This document shows, one piece after another, positions 11,393 to 22,065 of a stretch of 64,000 nucleotides of DNA. Origin of the DNA: Pascua guehoae. Lineage: Eukaryota; Basidiomycota; Tremellomycetes; Trichosporonales; Trichosporonaceae. Below the pieces are notes generated by a model. It saw only the letters and a list, made by a program, of their open reading frames with translations. It did not search any database and was not told where the DNA came from. How positions within the stretch are numbered: position 1 is the first letter of the stretch; each line of letters opens with the position of its first letter. The translations under genes were made by a program, and so were the position numbers. Location of the stretch: contig BCJX01000020.1 in NCBI GenBank assembly GCA_001600415.1, positions 125,110-189,109 on the forward strand. The letters are read 5' to 3'.

Positions 11393-12103
11393 GCTGGGCA
11401 GCTCGGTCGGTCGTCCCAGCCAAAGTTATCGGGATGGAGGGGCTGGATGCGCCTGTATGGCAGTTGATAATGTTGACTGACGATGGAGTGCGATGAAGAG
11501 GAGAGGGCGTGGGGGGTTGGGTCAACGTGGAGGTTGGTCACGTGATTGTTTTGAACCCTGGACCCCTGGACTTTGACACGCTCCCCCTCCGGCCCCGCCG
11601 GCCCCTCTCCCCCTCTCCGTCCAGCCACACCAGACACGGTAGCCCTTCCTCGTTGGTGTTGCAACTATCCGCTTGGCACAACAAGCTACGGACTTGATAG
11701 CGTCCGAAACGACCGCGAGCCCCCGGCACCTCCCCCCGTTTCACGTACACAGCTTGGCGCGACATTGACACATCTGCGCCGTTGACAGAACTTATGTCCC
11801 AAGTTTGAAATATTTACCTGGTTGGGGTTACCAGGGGACATTGTTACAGAAGATGCACCCCTTGAGTTGTAGGGTACCAATCTCTATCCCTCTACAACCC
11901 AAGCATACATGACTGTAGGAACACACGTAAGACTTATATTCGGCAAGGGGTGAGGGGCAGGTTTGGTGACCGAGGGGACAGCCACCCTAGCGTTGCAGCA
12001 AGTGTGGAGTTGTTCTGGATGCACCAAACTACCAGACATAAAATGAAGGCATAAACCCAACTGCCCCGCCGACTTCCACTTTCATTCTTGTCACCCCAGA
12101 AAC
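11393..12103. promoter_or_regulatory. Shared intergenic region between divergent F-box F3 and A1-2
   Basis: 711 bp between two divergent start codons. It contains the left arm of an inverted repeat (11641-11700). No other gene is seen, and promoter function is inferred from position. Confidence 0.4.
11641..11700 (+). repeat. Left arm of a 60-bp inverted repeat flanking A1-2
   Basis: This arm matches the reverse complement of 14341-14400 at 55 of 60 positions with no gaps; core blocks include CGTTGGTGTTGCAAC and ACAAGCTACGG. All five differences are transitions. The arms lie 2.64 kb apart and bracket the A1-2 protease gene. Confidence 0.85.
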
Positions 12104-13949
12104 ATGCACTTTGGCAAGCACCGCAATCGCAAGGAGCCCGTCGTTCTGCCTTTGGAGATCGTCAACTGCGGCCCTGGTGTCCGCAAGGGCTGCGCGGCTT
12201 CCAAAGGCATCGATATCGACCCACCGATACGTGGCTCGCGGACCACTACGTGTGTTGACCAATATAAATAGCACCGGGGCTAATCTCTCACAGTACCAGT
12301 ATTGGATTTCCAGAAAGCTACATTCTCACGGCCAAGATTACCATTGAGGGCCAGCACAACGACTTTAACGTACTGGTAGATACGGGGTCGGACGACCTGC
12401 TGCTGTTCCGCCACGACTGCGTCTACGGCACGCTGGAGCCATCCGAAGGCGGGGACGCGTTCGACCTCCCCGTCGATCAATCTGGAGAGATGACTACCGC
12501 CTACAGAGTGAATCGTCTGCGCGACAGTACATACGATCCCGCAATGTCTGGGGCCAGGTACACCCGACAAGGCTCGGAAATTGAGCCATTCGACTTCAAG
12601 GACGGCCAGACCAGTTGGGGCTACCGTGCTACCGATACTGTCTCTATGGCGGGTGAAAAGGTTGAAGAGCAATGGCTTGGTAAGCACCAATGCATATGGA
12701 GACTGGATGCATCTGGCTGACCGCACAGCGGAAATTTCTGTTTCCCTCGACCGATCCGAGTCCAAGATCTCGGGTATCTTGGGCATGTGCTGGAAGAGGA
12801 TGACCGGCAGGCCCGAAGACCCTCTCTGGTACCGTATTGCCAAACGTGTGGGGCAACCCATGTTTGCCTTCTACTTCAAGCCGACGGCCAACTGGCTGGC
12901 GTTTGTACACAGCCTTGATCAGGGCGAGCTGATGATTGGGTACGTACGACGATGATAGCATCAGCTCACCCACCCAGTGGATATGATGTAAACAAAGTAG
13001 TCAACCGTGACAGCGGAGAGATTCTTTGGTTAGACGTCTGCCCAGCGCGCAACGACCTAGACTGTGAATGGGTCGTTGAAATGATGAGCATTACCTGTGT
13101 CGACGGTCAAACCACAATCGATCACCCGCTGTTCTCCAGGGCGTGTCTCGACACTGGAACTGTGGGGATATGGGGTCCCAGCGAAGAGGTCGACCTAATC
13201 TTCGACAACGTCCCGGGCGCCTCAAAGAAGCCGAATGGCCGTTGGGCCATTGCACCCGCCGCCCGACCCCTCAGGCGGTCAATCGGGCTCTGCCTGGGTG
13301 GATACATGTTCTCTTTCAATCTCGACGATTGTATAGATGCGGATGGCGACAGCATGATTTTCCCGCTTGAGCTGGGGTTCGTAACTGCCATCCCACAAGT
13401 GTGTGCTGACTCGACAGCCTGGACTGGACGCTTGGCCTACTGTTTCTCAGGCACTACTACTGCATCTTTGACGACTCTACCAGGCGACAGATCGGACTAG
13501 CCAAACCCCGTCATCCGCCTCCGCCTCCGCCCATTACCTCTGGGCGCGCCCTCACCACCCCAGCGTCTTCGACACAGTATACCACACGTTCCACCCAGCA
13601 TCCCGACACACAACAGGTCCAACATCGATCCTACCCCCATTTCAAGAGGGCAGACGGCATCCAGCACCATCGAGACCGCACTGCGGACATTCCCCGCGGT
13701 CGTCCAACCCAGCACAATCGTTTCGTGCAAGCTGCCCATCCCCACCAAGGCACAGCGACACACCATACACCGCAGCGACATGCCCCCTCGTCGAATGGAT
13801 TGGCCGCCCCCATCGAGCGCCCCTTGCTTTCGTCATGGCCTTCACCTGCCGGTCAGCCTGTTGCACACCACGTGGCTCGGCATGTTCACCCCGTCCCCGG
13901 CTATCCAAGGCCTTCCCAGGCAGAGCCTAGGCCAGCTACGCGGCGGTAG
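12104..13949 (+). CDS. Pepsin-like (family A1) aspartic peptidase, copy A1-2, with Pro/His-rich tail
   Basis: Exons are 12104-12249, 12294-12679, 12729-12939, 12978-13376 and 13418-13949, all in frame, giving 557 residues. Catalytic motifs are VLVDTGSDDLLLF (N-lobe) and CLDTGTVGIWGP (C-lobe). Between them ISGILGMCWK matches the A1 GILGLG strand, and DWTLGLLFLRHYYCIF is the typical C-lobe ending. After that ending a tail of about 150 residues rich in Pro, His, Gln, Thr and Arg follows without a break; it has no counterpart in A1-1. The N-terminus (MHFGKHRNRKEPVVLP) is basic with no signal peptide, so the enzyme is probably intracellular. A GTTCGT donor, rare elsewhere, closes exon 4 and also exon 1 of the neighbouring F-box gene F3. 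The gene is bracketed by an inverted repeat. Confidence 0.8.
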
Positions 13950-15155
13950 TAGTCTTCCGTGGCATCCGTCAGCAGACGGTTCCGCCACCGGTCGCGTATG
14001 TGGCACGTCTGGAACGAGCCACAGCCAATATAGAGAGCACAGCGCGTTAAGGCTTGTAGCATCCACACAGTTGTAGTTTCTCATGCCAGCTTAAACGGGT
14101 GTTGTAAGGCAAACCTCTAGCAGCCAGCTCGTTTCCAATGTAAGGGATGTGCGCCCCAGGGCTATAATATCATTGAAACCTCGTCCCAGCAGGTTTCAGC
14201 TCCTGCACAAGGGGCAAGGGGCACTCTCCATTTTTTACATCTCCTCTGCTTCATCGTCTTGTACGTGTCTGGTGTCGCCTAGGGCCTGACGCACGCGCGG
14301 ACAGAGAGGAGGAGGAGGAGGGGGATGCCGTTTTAGACTACTGTCAAGCCCGTAGCTTGTTGCGCCAAGCGGACAGTTGCAACACCAACGAGGAAGAGCT
14401 ACTTGTCGTAGTTTAGCCACACACGCATCAGGCACGCACAGCCCCATGATGCCTGCGCCATGAAGTCCTTGATGGGTTAGAAGCCGTGAGCGTTACAAGA
14501 GTCATCGGTTATTTCCACAGTTTGTCCCAATGTCAGGTCTACAGGACAGTAGTAGTGGTACACATCAGTATAAGACAGGGAAGCCGCCTCACCGCTAAGA
14601 GATGATTGATCGTCGTGCGTACGTGCCTGACGCTGCCCGCCGCCCTCCGTCGGCGTCTGCCACCGCCTTGCACCGCCGATGAGCTAAGAAGCCGCTGCTG
14701 GCTGTTGGTACTGTTGTGGGGCAATACTGGGACTTACCGCACACACACAGCCACGCGGCGCGCAGATTTGCTGCCTGCTGCGTGCAGACCCGCCAGCCAG
14801 CCAGAAGAGAGGCCACCATCATGTCAGTTCGCTCGGTGGCTGTATTCCGCCAACGGACTGTGGTAATGATACATATCATCGAGCCAAGCTCGGCATGCTG
14901 CTACTAGCTGTCAAGCTGGGGTAGGATGCGGTGGTACAATACCTGTGGACAAGGCGAGGCGGGCGTGCTCGTGGCGGTCGGATACCGGGCCGGCCGTTGA
15001 GATGCGTCGCGACCTTCTTCTCCACAACTTCCTCCACTCTTCTGCCCTACTCTCCTCTCCTGCTCCGCACTCCCCTCTTCTCCTCTCCCCTTCCGGTTCA
15101 TCCTCCTCCATCCTGATCCCTTCTCCCTCCCTCCGGCCCGGCCCCATCCTCCCCT
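13950..15155. other. 1.2-kb gene-free stretch
   Basis: It holds the right inverted-repeat arm at 14341-14400. The stretch 14990-15155 is CT-rich and forms the region beyond the 3' end of the minus-strand DRAP1 gene. No further gene is supported. Confidence 0.4.
14341..14400 (-). repeat. Right arm of the inverted repeat flanking A1-2
   Basis: Reverse-complement partner of 11641-11700 (55/60 identical). Similarity fades quickly beyond both ends, with only short matching runs such as AAACG just inside. Confidence 0.85.
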
Positions 15156-16003
15156 CTACCAATCGTCGTAGTTGTCATCCTCGTAATCGTCAAACATGCC
15201 CTTGCCACCCTCGCCCGACCCGCCTGCACCCGCAGCGTCCCGCTTCCACGTCCCGATGGCCGGCAGTGTCCCCGGAGGTGGCACTTCTTCCTTCTTTGCG
15301 TCCTCGACTTTTGCCGCTGCTGTCCTGCGGCGGGCGGGTGTCGAGCCGTCCGCTGTCGACTTGCGCCGTGAGCCACCGGCCTTGGGCTCTTGCGGGTCGG
15401 GTACGCCTTCGACGAGTTCACGGAGAAAGTCGAACTGATCGCTCTTATCGATCATTGCTTTGCTGATAGTCAGCTCAGGAACATGCGGCCCAGCGTCCCG
15501 GACGTGCGGTAAGTGTGCCCTGTGTCACCCCGCAACCGCGCCCCGCGTCCTTCCTCCCTCGCGCTCCTGTGATTCGGCTCCTGGTTGAAAACAGACCCCA
15601 CCTACACCACACACAAGAACCCTACATCTCCCAACAACACTCACAGGTGATATGGGACCATCTTGCGCGAACCCCGCTCCCGCGTCTCCTTGGCCGTCTC
15701 GTCTATCAAGAGCTGGAGGAAGCACTCGAGCGACTTTGCTGCAGTGTGAGCTTAAGCTTTCCGACCCGTAAGCTCACAGATCATCACGGGTGTAGCAGAC
15801 GCCAACTTGCCGACCTCTTCGTCCATCTGCATAATCTTCTTTATCCGCGCCTGGGGCGTTAGATGTGCTACTCATGACTCTGGCGGCATCGGGCAACTCA
15901 CGACGGGGAACTGGGTCTGTCAGCAGGAACAGCAAGCGAGATGTCGCTCGGCAGTACAACTTACGCGCGACGTCTTGGAGCGCTTGGTTAGCTTTGGCGG
16001 CAT
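15156..16003 (-). CDS. NC2 complex subunit alpha (DRAP1/Bur6-like), histone-fold TBP repressor
   Basis: Exons are complement(15965..16003), complement(15902..15910), complement(15778..15850), complement(15645..15738) and complement(15156..15462), 173 residues in all. The second exon is a 9-nt microexon encoding Phe-Pro-Val, needed for the conserved start SRFPVARIKKIMQMDEEVGK of the NC2-alpha histone fold. The fold continues through LASATPVMI, LECFLQLLIDETAKETRERG, MVPYHL and SDQFDFLRELVEGV. The tail is Lys/Arg/Pro-rich and ends in an acidic FDDYEDDNYDDW. NC2-alpha pairs with NC2-beta (Dr1), binds TBP on DNA and represses or tunes RNA polymerase II initiation; it acts in the nucleus with Mot1, whose gene is also in this window (36927-42340). 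It is divergent from ERG20, 475 bp away. Confidence 0.9.
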
Positions 16004-16478
16004 GGTGGTGTGGATGGATGGGTGTAAAGGACCACAGTAGGAAACAATAAACGCAGAGTTAACAGAGTGGAGTCCGAGGTGGGTGGATGGATGTGCTTTT
16101 GGTGGGTGGAAACATGCGGCACCAGCCGTGGTCAATATTGATCACGTGGTTTTCGTGCCTGGGAAACACGGAGGCAGGCCACAGCCACACTATCTCCCAT
16201 TAGAAAAAGGGGTCCTAGCTTTTCAAATGAGCAAGAGCCGCAAAGGGTATTACAAGAATTGCTCCCGCTTTCCAAGGGACAAGGGATTGTCGGGACGCGT
16301 GTGAGCATGAACGCGCTGGACACATGGGACGATTCTTGGGACGGTGGATAAATTCAGGGCGGGCAAAGTGTCGTCTTTCGGGGCGCCGCCTGCCTTGCCT
16401 GCCTATTGTTGCCTTGCATTGCATCTTTGTTTCTCCATCTGTTCTCTTCTCCATCTCGATAACTCAATACCCACCATA
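16004..16478. promoter_or_regulatory. Shared 475-bp region between DRAP1 and ERG20
   Basis: Divergent start codons at 16003 (minus) and 16479 (plus). No coding sequence is seen inside, and the last 80 bases before ERG20 are CT-rich. Confidence 0.45.
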
Positions 16479-17841
16479 ATGTCCGACAAGGCTGCTATCA
16501 AGGCTGCGAGGCGCGCGCGTTTCGAAGGCGTCTTCGACCAGATTGCCGACGAGCTCATCGCCTACCTCAAGGGCGAGGGCATGCCCGAGGAGGCCGTCGC
16601 CTGGTACAAGCGTGTACGTGGATGTAGATGTGGACGTGCTGGCGGTGTCTGTATGGTCCTGGGGTCTGTCCCCGCTCACCATCAGCCCTACAACTGGTGT
16701 CACCTGTGCTAATCTTACTCCCACTAACACGCGCAGAACCTCTACCACAACGTCCCTGGCGGCAAGCTGAACCGCGGCCTGTCGGTCATTGACACACTCG
16801 AGATCCTCAAGGGCTCGCCGCTCACCGACGACGAGTACTTCCGCGCCGCGCTTCTGGGATGGTGCATTGAGCTCGTGCGTGCTGGGGAAAGTGACGGTGC
16901 ACTGACGACGCAGCTCCAGGGCTTCTTCCTCGTCTCGGACGACCTCATGGACGCGTGAGTTGTTCCGAACATCACGAAGTCTCAAGGACCAACTCACACC
17001 CAGCTCGATCACGCGCCGTGGCCAGCCATGCTGGTACCGCATGGTACGTTGCCCCGCAGACTACGCATAGAGACACTGCTAACGCGCAGCCTGGCATTGG
17101 CAACATTGCGATCAACGACTCGTTCATGCTCGAGGCGGCCATCTACTACCTGCTCAAGAAGCACTTCCGCCAGCAGCCATACTATGTCGACCTGCTCGAG
17201 CTCTTCCTCGAGACGACGTTCCAGACTGAGCTCGGCCAGCTCATCGACCTCATCACTGCGCCCGAGGACCACGTCGACCTGAGCAAGTTCTCCCTTGAGA
17301 AGTGAGCTGGCAATCCGAAGCCATCAGCTGACACTGCAGGCACCACCTGATTGTCGTGTACAAGACTGCCTTCTACTCGTTCTACCTGCCCGTTGCCCTC
17401 GCGATGCGCGTGCACGGCATCAAGGACGAGGCGGCGTACAAGGCGGCCCTCGACATTCTCATCCCCATGGGCGAGTACTTCCAGGTCCAGGACGACTACC
17501 TTGACGCGTACGCTCCTCCCGAGATTCTCGGCAAGATTGGCACCGACATTCTTGACAACAAGTGCTCGTGGAACGTCAACACGGCCCTCAAGTATGCCAC
17601 CGCCGAGCAGCGCGCCGTCCTCGACGCAAACTATGGCCAGAAGAACGCCGAGGCCGAGGCTCGCGTCAAGGTCCTCTTCTCCCAGGAGCCCATTGCCATC
17701 CCCCGCCGCTTTGAGCAGTACGAAAAGGAGAGCTACGAAAAGCTCACCGGCCTCATTGCAAAGATTGACGAGGCAAAGACCGGCCTCAAGCGCGACGTCT
17801 TCACCTCGTTCCTCGAGAAGGTCTACAAGCGCCAGAAGTAG
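16479..17841 (+). CDS. ERG20: Farnesyl diphosphate synthase
   Basis: Exons are 16479-16613, 16737-16874, 16914-16954, 17004-17043, 17090-17301 and 17340-17841, giving 355 residues, close to yeast Erg20 (352). The enzyme condenses isopentenyl diphosphate with dimethylallyl and then geranyl diphosphate, giving farnesyl diphosphate for sterols, ubiquinone, dolichol and protein prenylation. The two Mg-binding aspartate-rich motifs are clear: [19 protein letters not shown] (first DDxxD) and [10 protein letters not shown] (second). [13 protein letters not shown] and [19 protein letters not shown] are also family signatures, and the protein ends KVYKRQK. Two adjacent exons are only 41 and 40 nt. The start is the first ATG after a CT-rich leader and gives the usual N-terminal length. 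Confidence 0.97.
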
Positions 17842-18526
17842 AGCACCCCAAACAGTATCTCGTATCGTACCCCCCATTTTGCATAGACCCATGCATGGAT
17901 TAATTCTAGACGCTCAGTTGAAGAGAAAGAGTTTTACCGGCCAACGCAGGTATTTCTTCCGTCAGGGTAATCTGTGCTCTTGTCCTCGTCTCGTCTTCCC
18001 GCCCGTCTGTCACATCTCGTCTCACTCGTCTCACTCGTCTAGCGTATCGCATCTCCCTCGTCTTTCTCGTCTGACGCAGCTGCATTCTCCTATCGCATGT
18101 GTCGTTGCGCGCATAAACCTGGGTGGTCCACGAAAGCAGGCTGAACACATAGCCCACGCTAATCGGATCGCTCTGAACGATCAGCTTCGGCTTTCGTGTC
18201 TGTGACAAGATGACACTCGCTCTTGTCCTGCAGACTATCTCCACCATGGTCCAGCTGGCCAGCTTCGGATTCGAGTCTGGAGACGGGCTATGGAACAAGT
18301 CTCCGCCTTATTCCCACAAGTGTGAGTAGAACGTTGGACCTGCGAGAGTCACACGAGGTACACGCTCGCCCATTCCTCGATAGTTGCGTGATCATGCTCA
18401 AGGGGGAAGACAGCAGCATCGACCTGCCGACGACATGTCAGCCTCCGTTCGCGGTGGTACAGCATGCAGTACATCAATCTACAAATACTACAAAATGTCC
18501 TCTCCTACGTTGGGCGCCTCCTCTAA
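17842..18526. other. Intergenic, convergent between ERG20 and the sirtuin gene
   Basis: 685 bp between two convergent 3' ends. Only CT-rich stretches (17980-18080) are seen; no gene is supported. Confidence 0.45.
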
Positions 18527-20629
18527 CTATGACGACTCGATTGCCTCAGACTGCACAATGTTCTCGCGAGGCAAGGGCGTGGGCGATGTATCGCGCTCGG
18601 TATCGTGGTGCTCGCTGTGGCCCAGCTGCTCGCGGGGCTGGGGCGGCGTCGCGCGCGGCGTGGGAGGGAGGAAGTCGAGGGCGGCTGGTGCCGTTTTTGC
18701 ACGCTTTTTGGTGGGCGTTTCGGGGTCGTCCCGCCGGCGCTTGGGCTTGCGCTTGGTCGGCGTGGGTGTGGGTGTGTGGGTAGATGTGGATGTTGATGGA
18801 GAGTCGTCTGTGTGCGTGTTTTCTTTCGCGGATGCTGCTGATGCTGTCGCTGCAGCCTTGTCCGGCGTGGGACCTGGCGTAGCGAGGCCGTTGACGACGG
18901 CCGTCTTCTTGCGCGGTGTCGATGCCTTGCGTTTGGGCGTGACGGGGAGGGGTGGGGCAAAGGACGGGTCGGCGACGAGGGCTGCGAATTTCTGCACGTC
19001 GCCACGGGCCCAGACGTCGAACACACCCTCCCACTCGGCGGGCTTTGCAGGCGCTTCGTTGTTGAGGAGGACGGTGCGGATGGGCGGCCCGGCGCCATCG
19101 CGTACGCCGCTGGCGGGACGGGTTGCGAGCGCCTTGGACATTTCCTTGACGATGCGCTTGACGCCCGGGATGGCAAGCGAGGTGCCCGCGACAATGAGGA
19201 GGTCGACCCGACCCTCGCGCTCGTCGCGCCGGCCTGTACCGCGCAAGTCGCGCTCGACAGCCCCGCCGATCAGGTCGCCCTCGGGGTGTTCCTCGCCGTA
19301 CAGGACGACACTGGCGCGGAGTGTTCCCACACGCCGCTGGCGCTCTGAGAGCGCAGAACGGATCATGGACGACTCGTCGCACGTCGGGCACGCGACGGGC
19401 CGGGAGGGTAATGGCAAATGGTCTTCGATGGGCACAGACGTCGAGCAGAGATGACAGTACATGGCCTTCAGGATCCCGTGAAGCGGGATACACCGCGGCG
19501 TCGGTGGGTGTGTAGGCGCGGCGTTGAGCGACGTCGTACTCAGAGGCGTTCCGCCGTCGGTACTGTCTCCGCGCTCCATCTCGGAAGACACTTCGGGCGT
19601 CTCGGTCCCCGACGGTGTCGCAGACTCCGACACCGAGGCAGAGTTTGACCCAGACGCCGTCGTTGACGCAGGCATCGACACACTCGACGCAGCTATCAAT
19701 GCGTCCTTGAGGTTGACGCCGCCTCGGGCCTTGCCCTTGCCCTTTGCGCTCTTTCGTGGTGGTGGCACGCCAGTCCGCAGCCCCGCGCGCTCTTCCAGTC
19801 CGTCAATGTTCTGCGTGTAACATCGCAACAATCGTCCCTCGGCGTCCAGTGCGGCCATGAGCGAGTGGAACGGCGTGGGTTCCGCCCGTGAGGCGCGGTG
19901 GTACAGGTCGGAGATCAATTCGTGATGCGAGGAGAGAAGTGTCGGTGACTGTTGTTAGCAAGGCATATCGTACAGGTACAGAGGTGGCACCTTGGTCTCG
20001 CAAGGTCCGTGCCCTCATTTGCCTCTGGGTATTGTCGCCTGCACGCAGCCACAACAATAGGTATACGGCCGTATGGACAAAATAGACAACAAATGCGAAA
20101 CAAACGGGGGTGTGAGACAATGTGATGGGAACATGGACGCACACTCAAGCTCTTGACGTGGAACAGGTCCTTGACTGCATGGCCCTTCGAGCCCGAGAAC
20201 AGTCCGCTCGACGAGCGAAAGTCGGGAATCGCTGCTGCGGTCGACACGCCCGCGCCTGTGTGTCAGTGACCAGTGACTTCTCGCCGCCACAACAAATGCC
20301 CGCATGCGGGGCTGGTGCGTCGTGTATCAAGCCACAGTTGCAACGCGGCCCACACGGCCTCGTCCCACTGCTCGCCCTTGGGTCTACTTCGCACTGCTGG
20401 CTTCCAGGTGGCTCCCTGACACTCCCCCCACGCACCACTGGCCCCAGTATCACTCACCACACACGACGACGATTCGCCGCGCCGCCCGCACCCGACGCAC
20501 GATGGCCGCGAGGTCGAGGCCGTCGACGGCTGGATCCGGATCAGGTTCGACCACTGCCTTGGGCGGCTTTGGAGGTAGCGGGAAGCGGCATGGCGGGTGT
20601 GCCGGGTCGATATCGATGATAGTAATCAT
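18527..20629 (-). CDS. Sirtuin, NAD+-dependent protein deacetylase (Hst3/Hst4-like)
   Basis: Exons are complement(20458..20629), complement(20143..20255) and complement(18527..19948), 568 residues in all. Sir2 motifs appear in order: VVVCGAGVSTAAAIPDFRS (NAD binding), TQNIDGLE, the catalytic His in IPLHG, two zinc Cys pairs (CHLC and CPTC), VVLYGE, VAGTSL and LLNNE. Between TQNIDGLE and the catalytic His lies an insertion of about 100 residues rich in Ser, Thr, Gly and Lys. The C-terminal about 130 residues are low-complexity and basic with SV40-like clusters (KRKPKRRR, KKRAK), suggesting nuclear localisation. Nuclear fungal Hst3/Hst4 enzymes remove H3K56 acetylation; that assignment here is inferred from layout. 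The ATG chosen (20627-20629) is the first true ATG. Upstream extension would need a TTG start. Confidence 0.88.
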
Positions 20630-22065
20630 CGCCGCCGCGCCAGTTGGGGGTGGGCGGTCGTGGCCAACGGGGTTGGGAGCGTGGAGCAAGTTGGGCGTGC
20701 GATGCAAGATGGGGAGCGAAGCGATGGAGATGTGAGTGGGATAGTGTGCAAGGTGCTACCGGCGATTCAAGATGCTTTGGTCTGGGTAGAAGAGTAGACG
20801 AAAGATGGAGCAAGGATGATATGAATTGAGGATAGGAAGATGAGAGGTTGGGGAGAGTGGAGAGATGGCAAAAGAAGAAACAAGATGGCTGGCTCGTGCG
20901 GCGTTGGCCAGTTGCGGCGAGTCATTCATTCCATTGTGGTGTGGTGTGGTGGCCGTGGTGGGTGTGATGTCGGTTGGGTGTGGAAACGTCAGGGCAACGG
21001 AAGTCTGGCGAGGGGTCAGATGTCACTTTCAGGGTAACAAAAAGACACAGCAGACAATTACACTACTAGCTCGACGCTCGCTCGCTCCTGCTTTAGCTGC
21101 TTTTCCAATGCCACAAAACCCACCCACAATAACAATACACTTTGGCTGTGATAGAGAGACAGAGACAGAGACAGAGGAGAGACGGCCCCATGGACGCAAT
21201 GCAACGAGCACCATCACATAGAGCTGCCTCCTGCAACCTGAAAGTCAAGTTTCTCCCTTCAGTGCACTTCAGGGCCATGTATTCAACGCTACTGTACTGT
21301 ACGCTGCCGGCGCGAAGCAACATCTATACTTTAGCGGAGCGCGCACCACGATGCACCAGAGTGAGGTTCCGGCTCACCAGCCCCCCATTCGCCGTTCAAG
21401 TCGGCTCTGGCTCTCTGGCTATATCAGATACCTACGGCTGGCCTAGCATGGTCCCACCATTGAAGTATGTTCAGCAGTAGTGTACGCAATCGGCTCCAGC
21501 GTCTTGGGCTTCTGCACTGCGAGAATGAGGGGAGGCGGAAGCTGTATGAATGCACTCCTTCCATTCGATAGTAACCGGCCCCAGGGGAACAAGGGTCATC
21601 AGGATCTTTGCAAAAAAATCATTAATTTTCTAACGAATCTGTTAACCTTGTACGCGACCGGGTGGCAGACTCGTAGAGCGACATGCCAGGCCGCTGTATC
21701 ATTTCCCCCGAACGCTTGTTCGAATCCACATCTCGGTCACTTTCACCCCGTCAGTGCTACAACATCTAGTGGAAGATGTACCGTATGTGGCGAGCTGCTC
21801 TAAGTCGGGCTTCCTACAGTAAGCATAACACCTCACCACAGTGTCTTTTGTATTATTTCGGCAGAGGCTGAGAAGGGGATACGTTTGCATGGCAGGAAAT
21901 TAACCTTTGTCCACAGTGTTGCCATGGGAACTCGGTCCCCGATTGCTTGGTGGAGGTTTGGGAAGAAGCTCGGAGCCCCGACCTTCAAGTGGCTTGGTTG
22001 CTGCGCTCATCCTCGTCACGACCGACGTGTCTCATCTTGTCGTTGCAACACTTGTCAACACCAAC
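20630..22065. other. 1.4-kb intergenic region between divergent sirtuin and MNS1 genes
   Basis: No coding exon is supported. A GTTCGAATCC string at 21717-21726 looks like a tRNA B box but its stems do not pair. A run of alternating GACAGA at 21151-21176 is the only repeat noticed. Confidence 0.4.

Noticed and set aside
11641..14400. DNA transposon with terminal inverted repeats
   Set aside because: The enclosed gene is a protease, no transposase is present, and no target-site duplication is visible; kept only as an inverted-repeat observation.
21650..21750. GTTCGAATCC with a partly pairing acceptor-like stem
   Set aside because: The T stem has three mismatches and the D arm does not fold, so it is not a functional tRNA.
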